Shown piece after piece: positions 23,354-33,168 of a stretch of 61,330 bases of DNA. How positions within the stretch are numbered: the stretch's first letter is position 1; every line of letters starts with the position of its first letter. Made by a program: the position numbers and the translations under genes. The notes under the pieces are model-generated. The model worked only from the letters and a program-made list of their open reading frames with translations. It did no database searches and was not told the DNA's origin. Source of the stretch: Irineochytrium annulatum. Taxonomy: Eukaryota; Chytridiomycota; Chytridiomycetes; Chytridiales; Chytridiaceae. The stretch lies in contig JADGJL010000039.1 in NCBI GenBank assembly GCA_027600665.1, positions 1 to 61,330 of the forward strand. Direction: 5' to 3'.

Positions 23354-24595
23354 ATGAGGTATGAGCGAGTTTCACTACGCTGCATGCACATTGCGATTAT
23401 TAACTGTATAAATCAGCGGCGGTCTTATCCCAGTATTGCTCTGGGTTGCTGTTCCGTATCTCTTGACCTTCGGGTCATCCTTCTTCAGGAAGAAGACAGA
23501 TACTGTGCCGAAGCGGCCTCTAACACTCGCAGACAACGTCGCCAGTTCGCTTTGTGAGTAAATGAAACTGAATTGACCATTTATTCTAATCGGTGGACAA
23601 TTCAGCCCTTGTGTCGGCCTTCGCATGGGTGGCCTTTGGGTTTGCTTCGGCAGATGACAATGTCCTGGACACGTGGAAGGTTCCCGTCGACGCGCAAGCA
23701 TCGGTCCTAAAGAGAAAATTTGTCGAGTATATGACCAAAACGTTTCCGGGATGGCAGGAGGGAAATTACGATATGCTCCCGTCGCACACGGCGCCGGTCG
23801 CTCAAAGCATGGAAGCTCTCTACATGTCATTGAGGTCGCTGGAGTCCCGTCGTCTCTACGCGGTCGTGGGGCACTCGGCTTTTACGGGGTGCAACTGGGC
23901 CGCCGAGCCATTTGACTACGTATACTGGCTAGTCCCGCGGATCGTCATTTCCTACGTCTGCATGGCCACCATCATCGGGATCGCAACTATGACGCAACGG
24001 AAGCGATTCTGGAGGCTGTACGGGTCGCTTATCCTCCTAGGAGGGGTTATTTACGAGGGCTACGAGCTCAACCTGGCCATCGCGTCGATCCAGTCGAACG
24101 ATAACAAACCGATGGTGCACCACGTGTCGACGCACTATATGATCCGATGCTTCGCCTTCGCGGCCCTGTCGACCGTCATCTACTTGTTCGACAAGGCGGA
24201 TGAGTGGACGGACGCGGAGAAGCTCAAAAGCGTCATTGAGAGGCAGAGGGGCATCTACAAGCGCCTCACGTCCACGCGGCTGGCGAAGGCGTCCGTCCTC
24301 GGCGACAGCTCATTGAGAGCTACGTTCTTTGAGTTTCATAAGCAGCAGCAGGCCCATATTGAGGCGATGATGAATGACGAGGAGTATACGGTAAATGCTC
24401 GGCCATTCCTTCATTTATTCTTTATTGTATGCGTTCATTTTTCTTATGCGACGTTGTGTGTAGAATCTTCGAAAGGATGTAATGACGCGGTTAAACTTGG
24501 AGCAGTTGAACGCGGAGGCGCAGGCGCTCTCGAGCAACATCGTCGTAGCTGCGACGCAGGAAGGATTGCTTCAAAGCCCGCAGCCGGAGACATAG
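23354..24595 (+). CDS. Multipass membrane protein, family not recognised
   Basis: Exons 23354-23358, 23417-23553, 23606-24390 and 24464-24595 encode 352 residues. The first exon contributes only ATG plus two bases, so splicing supplies the third base of codon 2. Hydrophobic segments are GGLIPVLLWVAVPYLLTFG (about 3-21), SLVSAFAWVAFGFASA, YWLVPRIVISYVCMATIIGIAT, LYGSLILLGGVIYEGY and MIRCFAFAALSTVIYLF. Between the second and third lies a 75-residue soluble loop. The C-terminal 120 residues are charged and helical (EKLKSVIERQRGIYKRL, EQLNAEAQALSSNI). I do not recognise the family. The stop codon is 16 bp from that of the convergent LRRC56 gene. Confidence 0.65.
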
Positions 24596-24611
24596 ACTCC
24601 CACATTTGAGG

Positions 24612-25673
24612 TCATGAGTGTATTGTCACCTCCGCTTTTGCAGTTTTGGGTCTTCTTGAACGTAGATAGAGAACGGGATTGCCCACGAAAGCTTCTTCAG
24701 CACCTTGCACATCGTTAGAAATGCATGTTACAATCAATAATAAACCTTGCGTCAAATCCGTTCGGTAGTTGTGGGAATTTGCGTCTTTTGATTGTGGCGA
24801 TGTTGAGTCGTCGGGCAGGTTAGCGGTTCCGGCCACCATGCTCTTGAACGCCTCCGGTACGGATATTTCCCCTGCATGCGTTTAGACACGCAATGTAAAG
24901 GCGGACTTACGTTCTGCCTCGGTCAAAGGCTCATCATCTAGTGTTTGTAACTGAGGGACCGCTTCCCACGCGATTAACCGCAGACACGCCTTCGCTAGAT
25001 CAGCGTAATCCGGCCCATAGCGGTCGGCGGCCATGATGGGGTTTCCTTCGAGTGCGAGAGATTGTAGTGACCGGCACAGCGACAGTTCCTCCAGCTGTTC
25101 GAGGTCTCCGATTTTGTTTCTGACGACAACTTTGTTACATGTCGAAGTTCACGCGCTTACCCTTCCAGGTCCAGTATTTCGAGAAACTCCAGCATACTTA
25201 AGGAACAAAGAGTGGTAATTTCGTTATACGATAAATACAGCTCCTTTGAATTATATCAGCTGATTTTTCATCTTAACAATGCAAACCTTCAACGAGCTCA
25301 TGCAGCCAATCCCGTCAAGCTCGGACAAGTGACATCGCGAAAGCCAGAGAACCGTGAGGTTATCAAAGCCCGTCCCAAGGTCCCTAGTTTCCGTAAGCAC
25401 GCGTGTGGATGTTCTGTAGTTTGCTGACCTTATATTGGGGACAAAGCTATTTGAAAGCTTCAACTTTTCAAGCCGAGGTAGCAACTGACCTGTTTCGACG
25501 GTTAACCTTTAGTCAAGTTGTGCGAATTCACCAAAAGAGGAAGTCGCGATACGCGTGTCGACGACGAGCTCAATGGACCGGACCTCTTCCAGGCTTGAGG
25601 ACCCCGTTAACTGCAGCAGTCGTGTGGGCGTGAGGTAGGCCGATGAGAGGCGGTCGATGTAGTCGGAGTGCAT
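24612..25673 (-). CDS. LRRC56: LRRC56 homologue, leucine-rich-repeat factor for dynein/flagellum
   Basis: Seven exons, right to left: 25673-25532, 25489-25429, 25383-25287, 25243-25161, 25119-24911, 24871-24746 and 24703-24612; 269 residues. The start SSAYLTPTRLLQL...IELVVDTR matches animal LRRC56 closely. So do RDLGTGFDNLTVLWLSRCHLSELDGI, ELYLSYNEI and EILDLEGNKI. LRRC56 contributes to transport or assembly of ciliary dynein arms and is found in organisms with motile cilia. The introns are 39-45 nt, among the shortest run in the window. The upstream boundary is uncertain: the ATG at 25673 is the first in frame, and a further 5' exon is possible. Confidence 0.85.
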
Positions 25674-26087
25674 AATAATCGTTTTGACGACTGATCGAAG
25701 TCCAGCAGGGCCAAACCTCACACCTCACCTGCGACCAGAGGAGGCATTTGATAATCTCGCAGTAGCTTTAATGTGATATGTAGTCGTATGGAGTCCTGCA
25801 TTCCAAGTAAAGTAAGGTGCCCATGGATTTTGCGCCTCATTGGCGTGACGTCGCATCGACGCACGTCAATTGAGCGTGAAAGCGATCGCCTTGTTTATTG
25901 AGGCAGCCGCATAGTGCCGGCTTCCGCTACAGGAACACCCAATGGAGAACCACTAAAAGTTTTCATCTTGCTTGTCGCGTGTGTAACGCATTTCTACGTC
26001 TTCACCAACTTCGAGGTTGGTCGGTTCCCGCCACTACTGTCGCCACTCCTGTCCTAACCCGCTCGCATCCAACAGCACATCCCAACC
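25674..26087. promoter_or_regulatory. Divergent intergenic region between LRRC56 and the first Rho gene
   Basis: About 410 bp between the LRRC56 start (-) and the Rho start (+), so it must hold both promoters. No TATA-like box, repeat or RNA gene was recognised. The 60 bases before 26088 are C-rich. Confidence 0.4.
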
Positions 26088-27074
26088 ATGCAGGGCGCCA
26101 GTGACATGCCGAGGAAGAAGCTCGTCTGCGTCGGCGACGGTGGATGTGAGTAGCGGGATCTGATCCTGGGGAAGATGGGGGCGTGTCTTCATCGCCGTGA
26201 TCCGCGATGGTGGACAAGCCGCCAGAAGGCCGGGGGTTCATCCATGGCCGAGGATCGTCGGGAGGGGTGGATGGCGTTGTGCTTGATTGGATCTGGATCC
26301 TGTGTCTGACGTGCGCACCACACAGGCGGCAAGACTGCTCTCCTCACTGTTTTCGCCACGGGCCGCTTCCCCGAGGTCTACATCCCCACTGGTAAGCTTC
26401 CTTGATCGGCATGAGTGTCGTCTGACGCTGCGAAAGTGTTCGAAACCACCAGCGCCGATGTCGTCGTCGACAACCGCCCGCTCCAATTCAGCTTGTGGGA
26501 CACGGCCGGCCAGGAGGAGTACGAGCGCCTCCGTCCCCTCTCTTACCCCGACACGGACGTCGTCATCGTCTGCTTCGACGTTACCTTCCGCGACTCCCTC
26601 GAAAACATCGCCGAGAAGGTGGGATGCGGGAGGATGACAGTCTAAATTTGATTGTGTCATGTTGCTGACGCAGTGTTCTACTTATTCTACAGTGGTTCCC
26701 CGAGCTTGAGCAGCACATCGCCGGCGTCCCCATCATCGTTGTTGGCTGCAAGGCTGACGCTCGTGAGGACCCTCAGATGAAGGCCAACCTCCAGTCCAAA
26801 GGGCAAACCGCCGTTACTTACCAGGAGGTGCGCTGCAATCCCTTTCGTGCCTTTCGTCTTAATGTGACTGATCTCTGAATTGAAGGGTGCCGCTATGGCC
26901 ACGAGGATTGGTGCGAGGGGTTATGTCGAGTGCAGTGCCAAGTTCAACCAGAACGTTCGGGATGTCTTCGAGTACGCCGGGCGTGTCGCCCTGGCGAGAA
27001 ACCAACCCGCGGCCACCCACCAACAGGCTCCCGCTTCCGGGGGCGGCCCTTGCGGCGACTGCACGATCCTTTGA
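26088..27074 (+). CDS. Rho-family small GTPase (RhoA/Rho1-like)
   Basis: Exons 26088-26145, 26326-26391, 26437-26618, 26693-26827 and 26886-27074 encode 209 residues. G1 is GDGGCGKT (split by the first intron), switch I is YIPTVFE, G3 is [22 protein letters not shown]4 is GCKAD and G5 is CSAK. The Rho insert region follows PQMKANLQ. The C-terminus CTIL is a CAAX box ending in Leu, predicting geranylgeranylation. Compared with RhoA, the segment after switch I is diverged ([13 protein letters not shown]) and the usual polybasic stretch before CAAX is absent ([10 protein letters not shown]). The first intron, 180 nt, is the longest in this window. A second Rho gene follows 317 bp downstream. Confidence 0.9.
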
Positions 27075-27391
27075 AGCGCTTGCATCTCCCTTTTTTCTCT
27101 TTACCTCTTCTTCTCTGTGCCCGATTGTTTTTGAATAGAACATTATGTCATTTTCATTTTAAGAGTCTCACGCTCTTACTTTCTTTATTGGAAAGCAATT
27201 TTTTTTTTCTTGGATATTATTTCATGGCCCCACCTTCGTATCCGAAAGCTGCACAGTGGTTGCACGCGATTTAGACCCAGGAGACCTCCGCTCTCCTGCA
27301 GAGGCTGTGCGATGGTCCCTCACCAGTGTACCTTCAAGCCACTGCCACATCTCGTCACACAGGTCGTCTCCATAGTCGGATTTGAACGTCG

Positions 27392-28263
27392 ATGGGGACC
27401 ATTGCGCGGAAGAAGGTGGGAAGGTCAACGTGAGAGGACATGTAGCTGATTTGATCAGCTGGTCGTAGTCGGCGATGGTGCCGCCGGCAAGACCTCCCTA
27501 CTTCAGCGGTTCCATTCGGGGATCACACCAACACAGGTACCCACGTTCATTTCAATTCCTTCTAGGACGATCATTGTACTTACAGTCATTGTCTGAAGTA
27601 CGTCCCGACCATATTCGACGTCACGGAAAAGCTCATAAACGTTGGAGGACGAGCACTGGAGCTTTCGCTTTGGGACACGGCGGGGCAGGAGACGCATGAG
27701 CATCTTCGGCCACTATGCTACAGGTGATACAGCTCGAGCACTATGTTGTTGGCTTGGCTGGGACGTGTTCGCTGACGCCTTTTAAACAGCGCCACAGATA
27801 TCATCCTTATCTGCTTCAGCATAGACTCGCCGAATTCGCTTGCCAACGTGTCAGAGATCGTATGTTTCAATGTCGCCGTCTCTTCGTTGCTAACACAGCC
27901 TTTTCTTTTTCGGTTTTTTTTCCCTTCCAGTGGTATCATGAGATGGTGCATTACTGCAAAGACGTGCCTATCATCTTGGTGGGGTGTAAATCGGACTTGC
28001 GGATGGATGCAAGAAATATGATACCGGGGGTTAGACTAGTGACGAGTCCAGAGGTAGGCATTTTATGTTACGTGTAACCTTTTGCGGTACTTATCCAATG
28101 TTTGGCGTGCTTGCAGGGGGAGGCAATGGCGAAGCGGATTCGGGCGAAGCGGTATTGTGAATGTAGCGCGTTGACGGGGGACGGAGTGAATTTTGTGTTT
28201 GAGACGGCGGGGAGGGAGTTACTGCAGCATTCGAGGGCAGGTGGGAAATGCGTCATCATATAA
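27392..28263 (+). CDS. Second Rho-family small GTPase, tandem to the first
   Basis: Exons 27392-27415, 27459-27536, 27599-27723, 27790-27859, 27931-28053 and 28117-28263 encode 188 residues. It reads GDGAAGKT (G1), YVPTIFDV (switch I), WDTAGQETHEHLRPLCY (G3), GCKSD (G4) and CSAL (G5), ending GGKCVII. CVII fits a CAAX box; the final Ile would favour GGTase-I, but that is inference. Only the first introns interrupt both genes near the P-loop; the remaining intron positions differ. This and the sequence distance make a recent duplication unlikely. The first exon codes just eight residues (MGTIARKK), a typical Rho/Rac start. Confidence 0.88.
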
Positions 28264-28371
28264 CATCCATTTTTTTTTGGCATTGGGTGAATTTATTATG
28301 AGTTCTTATATTAAGAATATTGTTATTGCTGTATCTTGAATTACATTATTGCACACATCAAATCATTTGGT

Positions 28372-28929
28372 CTAAACAGCTTCGATGTGCTGCTTCTTCC
28401 ACGTACTCCTGCTAACATCACACAACTCGCAGTTAAAGGACCAAAACGATGCCTCCTTCGCAAACAATGCCATAGGCGACGAGTGGGGCATGGCAGCTAG
28501 TGTGCTGCGGGGACACTTTCCCTTCTTTCCACTTACTTGCACTCCATGTACGACTGCAATATTTTATGGTACGGGTTTTTATACAAGCTGGCCCAACTTT
28601 CCTTATTTGCCGCCCACAGATCCAATGTGTATTTGGGCTCTAACCGGAAGACGTCTTTCAACTCGTCGAAAGCCGGGTCTGCCCTTTTCGTTGGCGCGAG
28701 GTGGGACTTATTCGCTCAGAGCAGCACTTTCGAGCGTCTTGCACGTTGGCATCAAATGGCGCGTTCGTCAAGAAGGGCAGAGGCCGGTGCAAATCAGGTA
28801 AATTTGAACGTGGGAGTGGACGAACAACACATCATCGAGGAAATCCATCGCCTCTTGCGACTGCCGATTATCCGCTTGCAGCGGAGCTTTCAGAACGGCA
28901 TTGTGATATCCACCCCAAAAGACCGCTTC
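28372..28929 (-). CDS. Unrecognised protein-coding gene with C-terminal zinc-finger-like segment (5' end unresolved)
   Basis: The 3' part is firm. An exon 28714-28537 (NKSHLAPTKRADPAFDELK, DVFRLEPKYTLDLWAANK, YKNPYHKILQSYME) joins in phase to 28504-28372 through a GTAAGT...GCAG intron of 32 nt. The end is FWSFNCELCDVSRSTWKKQH, a CxxC plus His arrangement like a U1-type zinc finger. An upstream exon, about 28929-28810, codes VFWGGYHNAVLKAPL and RQSQEAMDFLDDVLFVHSH. Its junction to the next exon and the start codon are not solved. A possible first exon at about 28999-28930 (DQDPRERQQQMENFHARSA) does not join in phase. Plus-strand frames here are shadows. Family not recognised. Confidence 0.55.
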
Positions 28930-29101
28930 CTACCGGTAGCCGGTTGCTGATCGCGCGTGAAAGTTCTCCATCTGCTGTTGCCTCTCGCGTGGGTCTTGAT
29001 CCATTGCGCGTGCCGCTCCTCCATTTTGCGTAACAGGCGTTCCAGCTCATTGCATTTGCGCCTGTGTGGATCGCAAAAAGACGTTGGACACCAACATCAT
29101 C

Positions 29102-31259
29102 ATGCATGGGGTCAAACGAGGGGGGAGTAAGGCGAACGATGGCAGCAGGATTGCGGAGTACCAGTCCATCTGCGCGGACGTGCAGCGACTGGTATTCATT
29201 TGCTTTAATTCGTAGACGCGATCATGGGCCAACCGCGATATTAGAGAACGGCACGAAATTATGACCTTGATGCTCTAGAATCGACCTCGAAGTTGCTTTC
29301 GATAAATGCGGAGCACTATACCACGTGGAATTATCGCCGAGAGATTTTGGCTAGCATCTGGAAGGAAGAGTACGGGGAGATTTGTTTATGCTGGATACTG
29401 ATGATCACGAAGCCTGTCTGGGTACACCGAGGCCGCTGGGGAGGCCGAGCTTAAGTTCGTAGAGAAAGCTGCCCGCGTCCATCCCAAGTCCTACTGGCGT
29501 TCGTTGCCCCAGTCTCACGATCCTTGTCTTATTTACGGTTCTCAATAGTGTGGAGCCATCGGCGATGGCTTTTGGAGCATATACCAAGTCCAGATTGGAA
29601 TAAAGAGTTGAACCTGGTCGGACAGTTCTTGACACTTGATCCGAGAAACTGTTCGTGCGTTTTGCTGCCTGTCGCTCGTTGCTGAAATGGCCATTCTAGT
29701 TCACGGCTGGGACTACCGGCGATATGTTGTGTCGAAGAAGGTCCCGCCTCTTCAATCCGAGATACAGTTCACGTCTACCAAAATTAACGAGAATTTCTCC
29801 AACTATTCTGCATGGCACTATCGAAGCAGACTAATCGGGAAGATTGGGGACGAGAAGGAGGCCAAGGATATCATATCAAAAGGTTTCACATGGCTTTGGG
29901 ATAATATTTTAAAGGAAGACTTCAAAACGGTTCAGAGCGCCTACTTTACGGAGCCTGCCGACCAAAGCGCGTGGCTGTATAACAGATGGCTGTTGGGAGA
30001 AGGTACGCACTTGGAGACGAGTCAACAAAATTCACATCGGGAAGACCCTGTTACCTACAACGTTGAATCTATGGTTGTTACGAACGTGCTGGGTGAGCTG
30101 CTTCTAACCGCATGCTTCAACCGGCCGATCTCCACTCCGGTTAGATCTTCACCCGGTGAATTCTTTCACGCGTATTGACTGCAAGTGTCAGCAAAGCCCG
30201 TCTTGGATTTCAGCGTTACTGGGCGGACATGAATTGACGACAAGTCCGCTTGCGTCTCCTATTTCAGTTCCGCATCGCTTCGCTTGCGTGATGCTTCGAT
30301 CAGCTGACGAGGGGATACTCGCTGATAACAAGAAGTTTCCTCTCGAGGTCTTGTTGGATTGGAAGTACCTTCTTGGGACAAACGCGGATTATAAAGTAGA
30401 GCGGTTCCACGGCACCCTAAATGGTAGTTTCACCGTGTCTTGTTATATTCAGATTAATTTCGGTAGACGATGGCGTGGCGGTGTTGGCGGGCGAAAGCGT
30501 TGTGAACATGGAGCCTGCCGAGCATGCGGTCATGCGGCAGCCCCCTGAGGTGTGGGACCAGGAGTTGCAGTCGGTCAGGGACCTTGTCGAGCTTGAACCG
30601 GAAAGCACTCGTTAGTCGTTAAATGATGAAAGGAGGGCCATGTTAACAGGGAAATAAGTTGCTTTGTCAAGTCTCGTGCACCTGCTGAACGGACTTGGCC
30701 AAGGATCCCTAGATGAGTCAACGGCGGTGTTATCGACTTTGATGAAAGTGGATAAGGATCGGGCCGGCCTCTACACAGATCTAAGTTCTGCTTTTTGGGT
30801 TTTCATCGTCGACTAAGATATTCTTGTCGTACAGTCAGTGATAGGAAGTGGACGAGATTGTGCAACGAAGATGGCGCCACAACATCGATAAATGCGAGGT
30901 CGATGTCGCTGACGCGGATCGTAAACGCTCGCATGCTCTCGACCCTTCGCGAAGTCAACCTGGCCGACAACTCGCTGCGGTTCATTCCCACATTCCCGTT
31001 CATTGTCGACCTAAACCTTGATTCCAACCGCGTGGACCACATCACTGGGCTGGAGGTTTTGCCCTGTCTGAGAGTTCTCTCGCTACGAAGTAATCGTCTG
31101 AGCGATGTGAATGGACTGGACGGGTTGAGGTTTTCGCGTCGAGCCCTGGAGAGATTGAACATCGATGATAACCCCGTCGTTTCGGAAATTGGTGTTCCGG
31201 CTGTATTGGCGCACATACGGGTGCTCTGCCCGCAATTGCGCATCGACTTGGATTTATAG
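29102..31259 (+). CDS. RABGGTA: Rab geranylgeranyltransferase alpha subunit with C-terminal LRRs
   Basis: Nine exons: 29102-29191, 29245-29369, 29413-29498, 29549-29650, 29700-30139, 30192-30423, 30467-30610, 30659-30784 and 30835-31259; 589 residues (human 567). It starts MHG, as the animal protein does. The five prenyltransferase-alpha repeats are visible: HYTTWNYRREIL, KSYWLWSHRRWLLEHIP, NFHGWDYRRYVV, NYSAWHYRSRLI and DQSAWLYNRWLLG. A less conserved insert follows, then ELQSVRDLVELEPES. The C-terminal leucine-rich repeats read LREVNLADNSLRFIP, VDLNLDSNRVDHITGLE and LRVLSLRSNRL. Yeast Bet4 lacks the insert and LRRs, so this is the animal-like form. The subunit pairs with RABGGTB and REP to add two geranylgeranyls to Rab C-termini. 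The insert region is the least certain part. Confidence 0.88.
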
Positions 31260-31304
31260 TAGTCTAGCCCCCAGCATTACTGTCATCTATACGCCCTATA
31301 CCAA

Positions 31305-32296
31305 CTACATTACCAAGCAGTTCTCCCCATTCTTGCCCACTTGCCCAGATCGGGGCCGCAGCGGTGGCGCCGTCTCTACTGGTGGTGGTGCGACCCCGTC
31401 CGATGTATTGTTGTTAGGAGCTAGAGTCGCACAGGAGTCCCCCTTGGTGAAGTTATTTTTGATTTTGACGGGATTCACACTGCTTTCATGCCCTGATCAA
31501 AAATAAGACTGCGTTAGACGGTTGCCCAAGTGATCATAGGCGCTCACTTTTTGCTGCGTTTTGGAGGGATGCCATTCTTTTCACCTTTTCTCTTTTGAGG
31601 TGAAGCTCGGCGACGTAGGTGAATACTTTTATAAGGATTAAGAAAACAAAGAAAACTGGAAGGAGTTGTGCCAACCTTCAGCGACGTTGAAGTACTCCTT
31701 CACTGAAGCGCGATAGAACTTCAGCTTTAGTTCCCGGGCTAAGCCCTCCGCCTCCTCTCTGTCAGGTTTTCAAGTAAGATTCACCAGAGCAACAGTATTC
31801 CTTACGGTGAGACGGAGGCCTCATCGTTCAAATCTATCTTGTTCTGCACGAGGACCATGGCGACGTTGCTGCAGATGGCCTCCACCTTCTTCCTCCAAGA
31901 CTTGATGGTCTCAAACGAGTCTCGGTCAGAGGTGGAGAAGACCAACACCACGCAATGCGCATCTGCATTTCCCTCCTATGAGCTCCCCGCCATCTCTTTA
32001 GAAGAACCGTCATTACCTTCGTAGTATTGCCGCGTTACCGGGTCGAACTCCTCCTGCCCCGCGGTGTCCCAAAGCATCAGCCTGGTCCGGCCAAAGTTGG
32101 GCACGTCTAGCTCCGCCTCGGAGTAGTCGACGCCAATGGTCTTCTTGTAGCTGTCGCAAAACTGGCTCTTGCAGAGTCGCCTGATCATGCTGGACTTGCC
32201 GACGCATCCGTTCCCGACGACAAGCACTGACGGACTCGTTTAGATCATGTCTGGAGTCAATATGGAACCTTTGAGCTGGCGTTCGACGTCCTCCAT
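31305..32296 (-). CDS. RAB23: Rab23-type small GTPase with CLVM CAAX box
   Basis: Six exons, right to left: 32296-32269, 32226-32017, 31962-31806, 31758-31676, 31625-31548 and 31492-31305; 247 residues. VLVVGNGCVGKSSMIRR is the P-loop and KKTIGVDYSE is switch [14 protein letters not shown] is G3, VQNKIDL is G4 (the Rab23-specific VQNK form), and EEAEGLARELKLKFYRASVKE is near the end of the domain. The order and wording follow Rab23 throughout. The last exon codes a Pro/Thr-rich tail ending in CLVM, a CAAX box like the CSIP of human Rab23. If the GTGAGC intron at 31547-31493 were missed, the protein would appear to lack a lipidation site. Rab23 acts in ciliary traffic and Hedgehog control in animals. 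Confidence 0.88.
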
Positions 32297-33168
32297 TGCG
32301 GAATTTGGGTGTGGACGACAGGTGAGGTGTGGGGGTGAGATGGGATGGGAGATGTGAAAGGGCTGAAAGCAGATCGTCGCGCTGTCAAAGTCGCGTTGGC
32401 AATCACTCCGATGAAGGAACTAAGATCCGATCCGGGCAGATGGTCGTCGCGAATTTGGCACGACTCTCGCAAGCTGAAGAGTTCCCGACCTAGTTTCGCG
32501 TCGACGCGTGTGGCTTGAAAGACTGCCGAGCCGGAACTGGTGGCCAGTGCCAGAATATCACAATGGAGCGAGCAGAAGCGGAGACGGGCTCCCGTTGACC
32601 GCAGCAGCTCCGGTCTTGTAGTGACAGGAGTAAGGATGGGATTCCAGTCGACGCGTCGTAGTGCGCGTCGTGTTGAAGAAATGATGGGCCGAGATACGAA
32701 CATATTGAAGAGGGTCGGTCCCGCCTCCTCCTAACGAACCTTGCGCGGTCGGCCCCCGGGGTCGCTGTCACTGTCACTGCATGCATCGGTGGGATGTCAA
32801 CAGGTAGATGCAACATTTGCATTGCGTTGCTGGGCCACGTGACGTAACCAGGCATTCAAGCCTCTAAATTGACAATGCAGATCAGATCTCCCTTTCTTAT
32901 CTTCCCCTTGCGGCCGCGTGCCGAGGCCGACGCGGAAGCAAGCGCTGATTGCATGCAACCAACCCCGTCAATAACACATGATACCCCACCCACAATGTGC
33001 AGGCCGAACTGATCAAGCTATAAAGCGAATCCAAGGACTGGACTGATGAGAGGCTTCATAGTAAACGTGAACGTCATAAATACAAAGGCGAGAATCTCCA
33101 TTGCGAAGCCCGGCCGACACCGGTATCTACCGAACGAAGGTCTTTGCAAAGCTTTGTCAATTCAAAAG
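32297..33168. promoter_or_regulatory. Divergent intergenic region between RAB23 and NNT
   Basis: About 870 bp with both start codons facing outward. A minus-strand frame at 32257-32703 and another at 32490-32855 overlap each other and have no domain-like pattern. Short direct copies of TGTCAC occur near 32763-32775. I see no RNA gene. Confidence 0.4.

Noticed and set aside
25729..25800. Extra 5' exon of LRRC56 starting at 25800
   Set aside because: Its donor is phase 0 but the only nearby acceptor requires phase 1, so it does not join to the LRRC56 frame.
28385..29033. Plus-strand frames of 110-138 codons between Rho2 and RABGGTA
   Set aside because: They overlap each other, have no domain pattern, and are antisense to better-formed, splice-joined minus-strand exons.
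29881..29919. A 32-nt intron at the AAAG|GTTTCAC site in RABGGTA
   Set aside because: Removing it shifts the frame, while the uninterrupted reading continues into DQSAWLYNRWLLG.
32257..32855. Minus-strand frames upstream of RAB23
   Set aside because: Two overlapping frames, the first covering the RAB23 first exon in a different frame; likely leader or promoter sequence.
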